From Undaria pinnatifida (lineage: Eukaryota > Sar > Phaeophyceae > Laminariales > Alariaceae): DNA of 64,000 bases. The notes beneath the pieces were generated by a model, which did not search any database, was not told the origin of the DNA, and saw only the letters and a list, made by a program, of their open reading frames with translations. The position numbers were made by a program, and so were the translations under genes. Every line of letters starts with the position of its first letter. Positions within the stretch are counted from its first letter, which is position 1. The DNA lies in NCBI GenBank assembly GCA_012845835.1, contig JABAKD010000011.1, forward strand, positions 746,501-810,500. The letters are read 5' to 3'. This document shows, piece after piece, positions 48,501 through 59,494 of this stretch.

Positions 48501-51500
48501 CTACCTACCTGGTATTTTGCGGTGGTTACATTAATCTAATACCGAGCGTACTGGCTGTGCCAACCACCCCTCTTCCCCCCACCCCCCTTACCGCCTCCGG
48601 AAACTAGGCTGGCGTTTTTAGCTGTCGAGGTGTTCCAGACGAACTTAGCCCCCTTAACCGCCGCATTCCTGTTTGGAGACGAATTACTTGGAGTTCACGT
48701 ATGATTTTTGCAGCATCATATACATACATAGTGAGAGGGCTAATAACATCCTTAACGTACTTAGCCACCCTCTCCTCCTCCCCCCCGCCCCCTGCCGCCT
48801 CTTCTCTAGGCTGGCATCTTTCGCTCTGGAAGAGTTCGAGACATCTCTGGAGGCGTTCCGACACGGCCAACAACTGCTCGTGGCGGGGACAGACGCCTCC
48901 GCCGGGGATACGACAAGCGATTCCCGGAAATACCGCACGTGGATTCGCAAGTGCGAGGCTGAGCTAGAAGCCGAAGAAGGATACTTGAAGGCCGCCGCTG
49001 TTGCTGACAACGTCACGATTGGTGAAAATGCCGTTACGGCCGATGTTACGGTTGGCGAGAACGCCGTTACATCGACCAAAGCGCCTCAGCAGGCGAGGGC
49101 GCCTGTTTCTTCCGCGCATGCGCATTTGCGCATCAAGTTTCAGTACTACCAGAGCTACGAGAAAGTTACGGTGGCGGTGTTGGAGAAGGGGTTGAGTGAG
49201 GACGCGGTGGATGTGGTGGTGGGCATGAAGAGGCTGACGGTGAGGAGGAAAGGGGACGGGGGGGGGCTGCTCTTTGATAAGGTGCTGCACGAGGAGATCC
49301 TGCCGGCCAAGGTCAAGACTCGCTTCATGGCTTCCAAGGCAAGTTGACGCCTTTACAACCGGCAACCCTTTTCTGGCAACAAATTACTTGGAATTAGTAA
49401 AAGGAGAAGTTTGGGGGGGCTCTAAAGGGGGTAAGGGCGGGTGCTACGAGTGGGGTAGCACTTTTTGGCTAAAACACGTTCTAAATGGCGGGGATCCTTA
49501 ACGCCTCTACAACTAACTGGAAACCCGTTTTTGGTAAAATACTTGGAACTAGTGTAGTGGGGATTTGGGGGCTCTAAAAGGGTTTATAACCCCGAAATCG
49601 TCGGGTGTTGGTCTTGTTTTGCGTAGAATGTTGTTTTGTGCGCCTCGGTCATGAGATTTCTTCATCGGATCGAGCCTTTCATTTTTTCTCATAATCATTT
49701 TGTTTGGGTGGGGTATGGATGGACCTTTTCAAGTGAAGATTCTCGGAAATCAGTGTGCGGTAGTTTTTGTACGCTCACGACCGTGTCGCTTGGAGAAAAC
49801 GTGTTGTGTGCCTCCCCCGTACGTACCTCGTGCTGCTGTTGTCTTCTCCTCCTTTTCTTGGTTTGGTTTGATTTGATACAATTGCACGCAGCTTGACGCC
49901 TGAAATACCTGTCGTGGTCCCCCCATCTCCCTTGCCCCCGCCCACCCCCCTTTCTTCTCTTTGAATTGATGCAGATATCACGCAGCCTGACCCCCTCCCC
50001 CCCCCCCCCCTGATCCCTCCTTCATGCGACTCGCCGATCACCTTACGGCGCTTCGCGCTTGGTGCACCCGATGTCTGCCTGGTCGGTGAAACCCGACATG
50101 CTCCGTACCGGTATTGCAGGGATGCGAGTGTTATATGATATTAGCTATGGTCATACCACTACGGTCATGCATGAATATCGAGTACACCCCCCCTTCCCTC
50201 CTCTCTCCCCTCCCCATCCCCCCTCCAACGCACTCCTTTCTCCAGTTGGAAATCACCCTTACGAAGAAATCGCCTGCGGATTGGCCAGAACTCGAAGACA
50301 CTTCGTCATCGGCAGTCATGACTTCTCCAGCGCAACCGGCCGCACGGGCGCAAGCACCAGCAGCAAACGCCTCCAAACCCGTAGCAGAACCTCCAACGAA
50401 GCTGGCCCGGCCGTATTCTAGCAAAAAGAACTGGGATGTGGTAAGCCAATAGGACGTCTTCATTTTGTATGCCATCACAACGTTTTCATACCAGGTATAA
50501 CAGCTTGCAAAGATGGATTTCGACGAAATGTTCGATCTCACAGTTGGAGTGCATTTTTATTTTTCTAGTGTATTATTTGTATATACTTTTTTATTTCTTG
50601 AGAGGCGTATGAACTGTGATGTGGTATAGTAAGCCAATAGGAGCTCTTTACTTCTGCCAACAGAAGCAGACGCCTCCAAACCCGTAGCAAAACCCCCGAC
50701 AAGGGTATTCGAGCACCAAGAACTGGGATGTGGTAGGCATTCTTAGCATCATTTTTTTTGTTCTTCATTTTCATTTTTACTTTTCTCTGTTTACTTTGTT
50801 ATTTTTGTCAGTTCCCTATTTTATATAGTAGAAGAAAAAAACGTGGGAAATGATGGGATGAGCAAAAAAATAGTACGTACCACATTTTTAATTTGTCTAT
50901 TTTCGAAGTATTTGCTTGCAGATGCTGCTGCCAACAGCAAACGCCTCCAAACCCGTAGCAGAACCTTGGATAAAGCTGGCCCGCCCGCATTTTGAGTACG
51001 GAGAACTGGGATATGGTAAAAGCCGTGAGGCGTCTGTCTCCATTTTGTACCAGTAGGTACAAGTATTACATTTTTTTGAATGCACAGCAGTAGCAAGCAA
51101 GCACCAGGCGTTACCTGAGAAGCTGCACACAGGGCCCCGTTTAACTTTCGAGAAACATGCACAGCCGTATTACATATGTTTGAACACGAAAATTAGCGTC
51201 ATGTTTGGGACTACAGGAAAGGTTATTTATTATTATTGTTATTATTATCGTTATTGTTGTTATTATTAGTTGTATATATTACAAGGGTCCCCCAATAAGG
51301 CACTGGTATTATTATATACTGTATTACAAGAGTCTCCCAAGAAGGCACTGGTATTATTATATATTACAAGGGTCTCCCAATAAGGAAGGCGGTGGTGAGC
51401 CATAGAGAGCAACATGACCGCCTTATTGAGGGAAGCCGCCTTATCCATACACTCGTTTGTTGAATGCCTGGTACCTGATATCTCCGTGTTATACTCCGCG

Positions 51501-54500
51501 CCATGTCAATTCAGATACTTTCGTGGTGCATGATATGTATCGTGTCTGGTATATATGGCGTAGTGATTAACCATATTCGCAATATCTAGAAATCAATGTG
51601 TACAGCAATAGGGAATGCTGGGATTTTTTGTTTTGTCCTTCTGTGACAACCTCACGTAAGGCACGGTTCAGATAATTGCCCCGGGGATGACTCGATTTTG
51701 TCCCCGGTACAATTCGTAATTAGGCGTAATTATTCCCAATAGCTGATTTTTCGTAATCACAATTTATTCACGTCCACGTAATCGACATCCATCCCTTTTT
51801 TTTTCCTGCATTCGAGGGGAACGATGTGGATGTGACACTGTTTTTTGTTTTGCTTTTGCATGTGACTGCAGGTGGAGAAGGAGGTGCAGAAGGAACTGGA
51901 CGACGAGAAACCGCAGGGGGAAGACGCGCTCAACAGCCTCTTCAAGCAGATATACGGAAGTGTGAGTCACTTAACTGATTCACACGTACAACAGATCATG
52001 ACCTAGATCATACAGATCATACATCTGTCGTTGTGGAATGTTGCACAGAATCTGTATCGTACAGATCCAATCTACAGTAGTAACCATGTGCTACGCCATG
52101 CAGATCGTACAGTTCCCATCCGGCAACATGATCTAGATCATACAGATCATATAGAAGACCAGGGGTCGGTCTGCCGTGAATAACCCATCCAGGTCATGAA
52201 ATGGGATCTGACCTATACAATGTGTGTAAGCTTATTAAGCTTTGGGCCTCGGGGGCGATACCTCGCGGTGCCTTGTATGAATCGCGCGGTAAAAAATTGA
52301 TTCGAATTTATTGATTTGTGAATTTAGAGCCGTTTTCGGCGAGGCCTCGTCGACGCTGCTTTTGTATGTCATGGTTCGTGTTATTTGTGTTTTTTGCTTC
52401 TTTGTTTGTTTTGTATTTTATGTGGTATGCAGTATATATATATTTAGTTCCAAGGCGAGTCGCCGACCTACATCCTTAATGAGGACACACAACCCGTAAT
52501 ATGCGCGATCGGAGAATCACACACAACTTGCAAAGATGAGTTTCGACAAAATCTTACACACATGACGCCGACTTATATCCTCAACGAGGACGCACACCCA
52601 GTAATACGCGCGATCGGAGTATCACATACAGCTTGCAAAGATGAGTTTCGACAAAATCTTCGATCTCACAGCTGGAGTGTATTTTCTTCCATAATATATA
52701 TATATATTGTCCTTGAGCGTTTTTTTTCTTCTGTTCAAAATTTGCTCTTTTTGTTTCTGCAAAATGCGACAGGGGGACGAGGACACGAGGAGGGCCATGG
52801 TGAAGTCCATGCAGACGTCCGGGGGGACCGTTCTTTCCACTAACTGGGACGAGGTGAATATAGCGCACCCCTGTCTGTTTTTTATTCTAATTTTCAGGGC
52901 GTTTCGACCGGTCGTAATCTCAACGGTACAGGCCGGGTCAGGAGGTTTTCAATATCTCGCGGGCCAAGTCGGGTCGGGTCACGAAGCGCTTGGAATACCA
53001 CGGGCCGGGTCCCCCTGATCCGCACCGACCCGCGAGAATTGACACCCTGACCCGACCTGACCCGCGAGGTTTGACCGACCATTGAAAGCCTCTGCGTTTT
53101 TTTTTTACTTTTTTTTTTATCCAAGCCCGCGCCATTTGTTTGACGCATTTTTTGCCTCTAACCCCCGTTCGAACGGTAGCCACGCTTTGGGGGACAACCT
53201 GCTTGGAACTATACTATTGATAGTGTGTGATCATTTTTGTTTTAAGTTCCAATCCGGCACTCCTAGAGGGTTTTTTTTTGGTCAGACGACAGAAAGCGGT
53301 ATACCGCCACCATTCCGCGCCACCGTGCGGTACAGCAGAATGCACCTAGGTTTTTGACCCCGATCCGCGACGCTGATTGGTCAACTCAGCCTCGTACCGG
53401 TTTTTAACACCAACTCCTTACGGTACATCGTACCGCGGATTTTCAGCTCGGCCGTCACCGTTTCTTGACGCGGCCCATAACGCTTTCTGTCGCAAAATAC
53501 ACACCATCCGGACCGACTTTGCCCCCGGCTATTCACGGCCCATAACCTTTCAATTCCGACCGAACTTCAACCATGGGCACGACGTCATGTGGGATCCATA
53601 GGACGACCCGCTTTCATATTTCTTCATATTTCAGATTCCTTCAGAGATATGGATATATCCAATTGGATATATCTACCCCCAACAATTAATCTAACTTTTT
53701 TACACTCAACAACTCATCTTCCTCGCCTCGGCGAAACGCTTTTAACCCCTTGAGAGCCCCAAAATCCCTCCCTATACTAATTCCAAGTAATTTTGTCCCC
53801 AAAAACGGGTTCCAGCTGTAAAGGGGTTAAGCAGGAGCATGCATCCATACCTCTTGTGCCTTCGGCCAAAACAAACCTACCCGACCATGCCTGTGTCGGT
53901 AGACTAACTGCATGGCTACAAGACTACAAGTGGAAGGCTATATATAAGACTACATTGTAATATACTCCCGATATTTTCAAGGTCCGCAGTCGAAAGCCGT
54001 TGTTTCGTACATAACCAGCACTGTGCGGTCACACAGATGGCGCCACCACTAAATGACCTCTTTTTTGTTTAATAGGTATTAGGGTATAGGTACTGTATTA
54101 TAGCTTATTTTCCGGGCATCTCAAGTGTGCTCAAGTTCTTGACTACTAAGTTTAAGTGGTGGCGTCTTCTCCTAGCGCCGATTTTAACATAACGCGGTGT
54201 ACGAACTCGCAAGGCGGACGGCCGACGTCATCGGGTGTATGTGTGGACCAACAAAGTCGACCGTCGTGCGCGTGTAGCGGGACTGTCACTCCCTCTTTGT
54301 CCCTTTGCCCCAGCCTTTTCCCCGCCATCCATACATACCAACCCAATACTGGAGCCTGTCCTGTGAACACGGACTTGATGATGCGAGTTGATGCGAGAAC
54401 AACAACAACAGCTACTACTACTTGTACAATAATAAGTGTACGTGGGGTGTGCAAGCCACGTATGGTGCGAGCTATGTATGGTTGAGCAGCGGTTCGTGCT

Positions 54501-56584
54501 GTGTGCGGAAGAGGTGTTGCAATGATTGCTCTGAAGGGATCCGAAATATGAAAGAATATGAAAGCGCGCCGTTCTATGAATGCTACGTGATGTTGTGCCC
54601 ATGGTTGAGATTCGATCGGTAATTGAAAGGCCGTAGGTCGTGAAGAGCCTGGGGCAAAGTCGGTCCGCATGGTGTGTATTTTGCGACAGAAATCGTCATG
54701 GGTCGCGTCATGAAACGGTGACGGCCGAGCTGAGAAGCCGCGGTACGATGTACCGCAAGGAGTTGGCGTCAATAAACGGTACGAGGCTGAGTTGACCAAT
54801 CAGCGTCGCGGCGCGGATCGGGGTAAAAAAATCTAGGTGTATTCTGCTGTACCGCACGGTGGCGCTGAATGGTGGCGGTATACCATTTTTTGTCGTCTGC
54901 CCTTATTTTTTTCTTGTTTTTCCCCTGTTTTTTCACCAACACTTTTGGAAACCAAACCCGGGGTTTTAAAAGAGTTTTAAGTTCCAATCGGGCACCCCTG
55001 CGTAGAGGATTATTTCTTTCTCTTTCCCCCCCTTTTTTTCACGAACCCTTTCGGGAACAAAACCCGTAGTTTCGTGTCGTCGCTTGTTTTCCCTCCCCAA
55101 GTCTCAAAAGGGGTTGTATAGTATGCTATCGTGGTGACACGTTATCGACCAATTGGGACGAGATGTGCCGGGGGGGTTGTAGGACGAATTTTGTTTTGCC
55201 TTCTTGGTCGTGAAAACCCAAATCCCGTGTTTTGTGTCGGACGCAGTCGATGGTAGAGGTGGGTCTTATGCGTTTTTTTTGTGGGGCTCCTCGCGTGAGG
55301 ATCTCTGTCTGCGCTGACTTTGAGAACAGTGAAAGTGCACGTGATGGATAGTCAATCCCATGTCCTACGTATGTACCGAATGATTTGTAGCATACACACT
55401 GTGTTCCGTAATACTTGTGATTACCTGGTATAATATGTATAATGGGTAGTTTGTCAGTTTAGTTTGGTCCAATGGATGTTATTGTTTCAATCAGAAATAA
55501 CGAAGGAAAAGTGCTGTTAATATTTTCGTACCATCACAGACTGTAGTATTGCCATGATATGGCGCAGGCGAACCGAACCAATTCCACTTTCCTGTTTCAA
55601 GTGTTTTCCTGGTATTATAAATGAGTACGAACTCCCAATAGCTAGTTAGTCAGCAAGGCGGCTCAAGCGACGCTAATTTTAACTTTTAAGTTTTGACCAG
55701 TTCATCCTCTGGGCAAGGGTCCTGGGGATCGCTGTCACTAAGCGTTGCGTTGACAGACGCAGAAACCTTTTTCACCAGTACATGCCTTAAGTTTTATCGC
55801 GCCCATGTATATGGTTCAGCGTTCCCACAACTCGTCGTTACTGTTTCATTTTTTTTTAATCACGCGTACGATTCACCATTCCCTGACTGCTCGTCGATCC
55901 TGCTGCGTTTTTTTAGATTGTTTCGTGTAGCACGTAGGATTCGTTGAGCGTTCTTCCAGTGCTCACCGATCCTGTTGCATTTTTTATGTTGTTTTTTATC
56001 ACGCGTAGGACCTTTAAAAGTATACCACGTATATATTTTCAAGCCTTACTTTTGAAATATTGCTCTCCTTGAATCCTTTGTAACTACGTTAAAATTCGTA
56101 CAAGAATTTCTACAGTTACCATTGAAAATATCATCGATATTTTAAAAAAACTCCCCATTATTTTCTTCAAAAAAAAAATACAAAACTTTTACCTTATACC
56201 AGCCCTGTAATTGATTTCAAAGGAGTCATTCAGCATTCCCACGACTGTAGGTCGATCTTGCTGCCACCGGTTTTATTTTGTATCGCACGTGTTATTATTT
56301 CAGCGTTCCCCCTGCTCGCCGATCTTGTTTCGCTTTGCTACTACACTACTACTGTAGTTTTTATTTTGTTTTTTTTCGCGCGTAGTGTTCGTTTAGTATT
56401 CTCACTGCTCATCGATTCTATTGTCGCATTTAAACTTTTGTTTGCTTGCATTTTCTTTTTCTTTTTTTTTCTCAAGGTGGCCAAGGCAGATTACGAGAAA
56501 GAGCGCCAGGCGCCGAAGGGGATGGTGTGGAAGACGTGGGAAGGCGACAAGCTGCCCCAAAAAGACGATGACGACGATGCCTAA
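42507..56584 (+). CDS. SGT1: SGT1 co-chaperone (TPR-CS-SGS), 7 exons
   Basis: SGT1 links HSP90 with SCF ubiquitin ligases and, in plants, with immune receptors; it acts in the cytosol and nucleus. Exons are 42507-42581, 44452-44612, 48810-49338, 50246-50440, 51872-51961, 52773-52853 and 56477-56584, giving 1239 nt and 412 residues, all in phase. The TPR domain covers about residues 8-125 (NQAFLDEDYRRSLQAY, SNRAAAYLKLNKHREAL, YYRKGLASFALEEFET). The CS domain covers about 184-270 (HLRIKFQYYQSYEKVTVAVL, KVLHEEILPAKVKTRF, LTKKSPADWPELE). The SGS domain covers about 316-395 (ALNSLFKQIYG, RRAMVKSMQTSGGTVLSTNW). The tail is acidic (KDDDDDA). Between TPR and CS, a short duplication reads VTIGENAVTA/VTVGENAVT. 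Intron 3 starts with GC (AAG|GCAAGT); intron 1 has a weak GTTTGA donor. Exons 3 and 4 have decayed partial copies nearby. Confidence 0.95.
43325..43487 (+). mobile_element. MITE with 18-bp terminal inverted repeats, copy 1
   Basis: It starts aaagatgtcgggagacgg and ends ggccgtctcctgacat. The interior contains ggtgtcaaacc, cactaaaacctagt and gtcagtcaaggtaaat. It has the same structure as 46497-46663 and 47638-47800, which lie in the opposite orientation. Confidence 0.72.
44150..44425 (+). repeat. Tandemly amplified MITE segment next to SGT1 exon 2
   Basis: A 70-bp unit (gacaacgcacgttttccct, gtttgccaactactaggttt, tagtgtgaagcacgcg) occurs about four times and ends in the MITE terminus cctcctgacatcttt, only about 27 bp upstream of the exon 2 acceptor (44451). 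The MITE end may supply the branch point or pyrimidine tract. Confidence 0.65.
44789..44985 (+). repeat. Degenerate single arm of the 24-kb fold-back element
   Basis: It matches the right arm of 24097-24794 in order: gacgttcacagcatcgg, gaa.gaacgcgggc.gcttg, cgtgcgaactgc, cccattcgt.tgctgcgcac and gacggaga. It lies in SGT1 intron 2. Confidence 0.65.
46497..46663 (-). mobile_element. MITE, copy 2
   Basis: It starts aaagatttcaggaaacggc and ends ccgtctcctgacatcttt; the termini are inverted repeats. Confidence 0.7.
46697..46990 (+). mobile_element. tRNA-derived SINE, copy c
   Basis: The head has a B box (gttggttcaaatcc) preceded by gttccctagtgaattgaatg. The body and tail (agctgaacccc.cgtatgcg, accacggcttttccagaagg) match the other copies. 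It lies in SGT1 intron 2. Confidence 0.65.
47015..47160. repeat. Short tandem repeat, GGTTGGCACCCATCGGAA unit
   Basis: Three units of 18 bp (47015-47068) are followed by an inverted motif pair ggagagatagcaccggggtg / cacccgggtgcgatctctcc. The same motifs recur at 47400-47580. Confidence 0.7.
47638..47800 (-). mobile_element. MITE, copy 3
   Basis: It starts aaagatgccacgagacggc and ends ccgtctcctgacatcttt. The interior has the inverted ggttttagtgtg / gtttgacacccttgac landmarks. It is the best preserved copy. Confidence 0.72.
47940..48045 (+). mobile_element. SINE tail fragment
   Basis: It carries gctgaaccctatgcgcgata and accacggcttgtccagaagc, matching the SINE at 2395-2655. The tRNA-like head is missing. 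Confidence 0.6.
48575..48640 (+). other. Decayed duplicate of the SGT1 exon 3 acceptor
   Basis: C-rich sequence followed by actaggctggcgtttttagc and gaggtgttccagacga corresponds to the genuine junction (tctaggctggcatctttcgc, gaagagttcgagaca) about 190 bp downstream. About 30 of 41 positions agree by eye. The AG is kept; the frame is not. Confidence 0.6.
49350..49620 (+). repeat. Two tandem copies of an ACTTGGAA(T/C)TAGT repeat
   Basis: Each copy has a gcctttacaac/gcctctacaac start, an aaaa/acttggaa centre and a gggggctctaaa end. Related sequence lies at 24395-24480 (+) and 53735-53830 (-). The first copy begins at once after the SGT1 exon 3 donor. Confidence 0.6.
50640..51025 (+). pseudogene. 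Two decayed duplicates of the SGT1 exon 4 end with donor site
   Basis: Copies at about 50655-50735 and 50930-51018 repeat the 3' half of exon 4 (gcctccaaacccgtagca, agaactgggat.tggta). The genuine stretch encodes ASKPVAEPPTKLARP...NWDV. Each copy keeps the GT donor position, but deletions or insertions shift the frame. Flanking intron sequence (cattttgta, agcttgcaaagatg-like) is partly duplicated as well. Confidence 0.82.
51272..51400 (+). repeat. Tandem repeat, unit about 55 bp, three copies
   Basis: Units carry attacaagggtctcccaataa, ggcactggtattattatata. It lies in SGT1 intron 4. Confidence 0.75.
51985..52235 (+). mobile_element. Short relative of the GATC-rich inverted-repeat element
   Basis: It carries cagatcatgacctagatcat near its left end, gatctagatcatacagatca inside and atgggatctgacctatac near its right end, like a 250-bp deletion derivative of 39080-41170. 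It starts about 25 bp after the SGT1 exon 5 donor. Confidence 0.6.
52445..52690 (+). repeat. Two tandem copies of the ATACGCGCGATCGGAGTATC family
   Basis: Copies at about 52450-52560 and 52563-52690 share gccgactta(t/c), gaggac.cacacc and agatgagtttcgacaaaatc. The second continues into tctcacagctggagtgtatt. Confidence 0.7.
53276..54905. mobile_element. Fold-back element with about 365-bp inverted arms
   Basis: The arms 53276-53640 and 54535-54905 are inverted copies; read inward from each end both begin with gcagacgaca-like sequence and ggcggtatacc. Both can be read as the same peptide on opposite strands (MVNSASYR(F/L)LTPTP), though this may be incidental. About 35 bp of direct repeat (gttttaagttccaatc.ggcac) flank the arms at 53236 and 54974. 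It lies in SGT1 intron 6. Confidence 0.78.
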
Positions 56585-56639
56585 AAGAAAAACCAAGATT
56601 AGAGCTACAGCACACCCGCCGGGTTGAACCTTCTACAGT

Positions 56640-56805
56640 AGTTCTCCCGCTACAGTGCTGCTATGTGCCGGCTTGAAACACCGGCACTATGATGGAAACC
56701 GGCACTATTCCGCATACGTCCACTACTAGCTGCTCCCATCGGTGCCAAGCGATCCCACAGGCACTATAGCGGGCTACCGGCGCTATAGAGGGACCTGTAC
56801 TGTAC
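56640..56805 (-). repeat. Inverted relative of the DPH5 intron 5 fold-back arm
   Basis: On the minus strand it reads ggtccctctatagcgccggt, cccgctatagtgcctg and gatcgcttggcaccgatggg, matching 26756-26850. Confidence 0.65.
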
Positions 56806-56939
56806 ACTCCCTCTGGATGTAAACGTAAATTCTGCTTTTATATTAGTATGAAATCCAAACAGCAGTCCATATGTTCACGTCCGAAGTGGTGCAGTACATA
56901 ACACCTTTTACTGCTGTAGTAACGACTAAGGGTGGATTT

Positions 56940-57390
56940 ATTTTTTTCTGGAAGCTGGTACTGGCTGGGTTTCTGATTTTGATAAAAAATTGTGCCGTTA
57001 TGCACTACTTTCCGGATCAGGACGCCCGATTTGTTCATTTTGCGGTAAAAAATGAGCCTGGCTTTCTTTGTGCTCGTTTCTTCTTAGAAAGCGTCCTGTA
57101 CTGCTGTATTATCGGGATTTCTTATTATTGGCTGGAGGCTGATGCTGGCTCGATTTGTTATTTGGCTGGAAGCGAATCCCGGCTGAGTTTCTTGCTTGAA
57201 CCAGGAAAGCTGGCCTAGGCCGGATTTCTTGTTTTTGACATATTGTGCGTTTTGCACTAACTTCAGGATAAGAACTCCCGAAATATTTCCCTGTGACCCT
57301 CAGCCTGGCTTCTCTTTGTGCTCGTTTTCCTTATTTTAGTACTTTTTGGTACGAAGTATGTGCCCTGTACTGCTGCATTCTGCTGCCCAG
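56940..57390 (+). repeat. Diverged tandem duplication, unit about 260 bp
   Basis: Shared landmarks in order are tttct.gttttga, aaaaattgtgc.gtt.tgcac, gcctggctt.ctttgtgctcg and ccctgtactgctg.att. Confidence 0.6.
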
Positions 57391-57636
57391 AGCCTTCTGC
57401 TGCGATGTGCACGGCTGTATTATTTTAGCTGGGTTTGCGGAGGGTTTCATGGTAGGATGCAAGGCGTATTGAGGCAGGGACTGCTTTCGCGCGCGGCTCG
57501 TACTTTGACGTATGTCATCAAGGCGTATTGGCATTGGCACGGTTTGCAGTCACGAGCAGTTTGACCAAGCACGAACAGCCACCAACCCAAACGTTGTATA
57601 GTACTAATAATCGCTACACAGACGAGGAGCAGTGAT

Positions 57637-57780
57637 ATGCTAAACCATGTGCGCGATACGTACGAAGCAAATACCGGGGGGGGGGGGAGGGAAGACGCCT
57701 GCATCCACGGGTGTTGTTGTCCAGAAGGTCGCTGAAGGCAAAACATCTCACCATACGAGAGTAATGCTGGAAAATAAAAA
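57637..57780 (+). mobile_element. SINE tail fragment, diverged
   Basis: The order gctaaaccatgtgcgcgata, ataccgggggg, gggaagacgcctg and tgtccagaaggtcgctgaag matches the 3' half of the other SINE copies. Confidence 0.55.
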
Positions 57781-58324
57781 TGTGGTGGGTGGATTTTTTT
57801 TTTTTGGTATATAGATGTAGAATTTATGTTTTCGCTGCTGGAGGGTACAAGAAACCGAACTGCTACAGCACGTATCTGTGTGGTCTTCGGCCCTTCCAGC
57901 TCATGATGTGGGTTGCAAATATCGCACACGCTGGACAGATCAGTTCTCTGTTCATAGATCCGTGGTCTGTTGTGACCTGCTTGGCGTATAGATCATGTTG
58001 CCGCATGATCTGCACGATGTACTAATAGCACATGTTTTCTGGGTTGGATCTGTGCTGCACTCATCCCGCATTGCACATCATAGCGACAGATACGAAGGAT
58101 GGGATCTAGATTATTTACGTGGACTTCATCGTCATCTTTCGTTAGTGAGAATGTTGGGAACCTGCACTTGGTGAATTTGATCGTTGTCTGTACAATAACC
58201 GTCCTCCGGCGTAAGGGCGCCGCCAGCTGTGGGCTAGAGCGCGTTCTTTTAGTCGCGAATGTTGGGCTGTTTCACCTTAGCTGCCGCTGCCATCATACCA
58301 TGCTAATACGTACAAGGTAGAGCC

Positions 58325-58490
58325 TTGCGCGTTCCTTTGCCTCCCAGCCACGCAGGAACTGGGCCCTCTCCTCGGCGACTTTTGACCCCGCCGCTCTCCT
58401 GGCGCGATGGGGGAGTCGGCCTACTTGAGGGCCGCTTGCGCGGTGGCCAGCGCCTCCATCTTGGCTCGTGCCTTGGGCTAGCGCGCAGCT
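58325..58490 (-). pseudogene. GC-rich fragment with coding-like character
   Basis: This patch is much richer in GC than its surroundings. On the minus strand it reads, in two frames, KARAKMEALATAQAALK (stop) and then KVAEERAQFLRGWEAKERA. Such charged helical phrases suggest a protein remnant, but no family was recognised. Confidence 0.35.
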
Positions 58491-58599
58491 AGAGTTACGA
58501 ATATGCTGTCATACCAGAATCGCAGCTGACTGAGGTGTGGTCTTCTCTGTGTACCTGCGGTATAGGTGCAGCAACCATTGTTTTTCCCCTCTGAGGGTG

Positions 58600-59405
58600 G
58601 TTGCTTGAAACTCGTGCCACGATAGAAGAGGCGGTGGCACTTTTCCGTCCGAAATGTTTTGTGAATGACGGAGCGTTCCTTAACCCAAATTGTGGAAAGT
58701 ACGTCCTTTTTTTTGCATGATTCTATCGTTGTACACCTAGGCCATGAGGGATTTTTTCATCCGGTATGATATCAGCTTTATTTTTACTCCAAATCAGTTT
58801 TTGGGAGGGACATGTCTTGACCTCCCAAATTGAGGAACCTCAGAAAAGAAATGTGGTGCACGTCTGTTGTCGTAGCACGCGTCTTGAGCTCTACACCCTA
58901 GACCTCACGTAAAATCTGACATTGATTGAAGCCAAAGTGCAACCCGACAGAGACGCTTGCTACGATAGAGGTGCACCACTTTTTTTCTAATACTACCCCT
59001 CAATTTGGAAGCTTAAGACCTCTCCCTAAAACGGGTTTGGAGAAAGATCGAAACTGCAACTACCGGATGAAAAATCCCATGGTCAAGGCACACAGCAAAG
59101 AATCATGCAGAAAAAATTATCTACTTCCGACGATTTAGGGTTAAGGAGCCCCGTCATTCAGAAAACATTTCAGACAAAAAATGCTACCTCTACCACAGTA
59201 CGCGTCGAACCCAAAGACTGAGTGCAACCCGACTGATCAACAAAATCCCATGGCCTAGGTATCCAAAGAAATAACAGTAATAGTGATACAATATTAGTGC
59301 CAAAATAAAAAGACGCGCCGACGATTTCGGGCAAAGGAGCCCCTTCGTTCAGAAAACGATATCTAGCCAAAAGGCGCCACCTAAGCTATCGTAGCACTTG
59401 TCGCC
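58600..59405. mobile_element. Inverted-repeat element of the GGAGCCCCGTCATTCAG family
   Basis: 58600-58795 is the reverse complement of about 59045-59225 (ccggatgaaaaatcccatgg, atcatgcagaaaaaa, gggttaaggagccccgtcat). A third, direct copy follows at 59240-59405. A single-arm copy lies at 7436-7655. Confidence 0.65.
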
Positions 59406-59494
59406 CATTCTTAACAAACACACTAAAAAATCAGAAATAATATCGCGACAAAAAAAACTGACTTTTTTCGCGAATCATGGCCTTATTACCGTAT

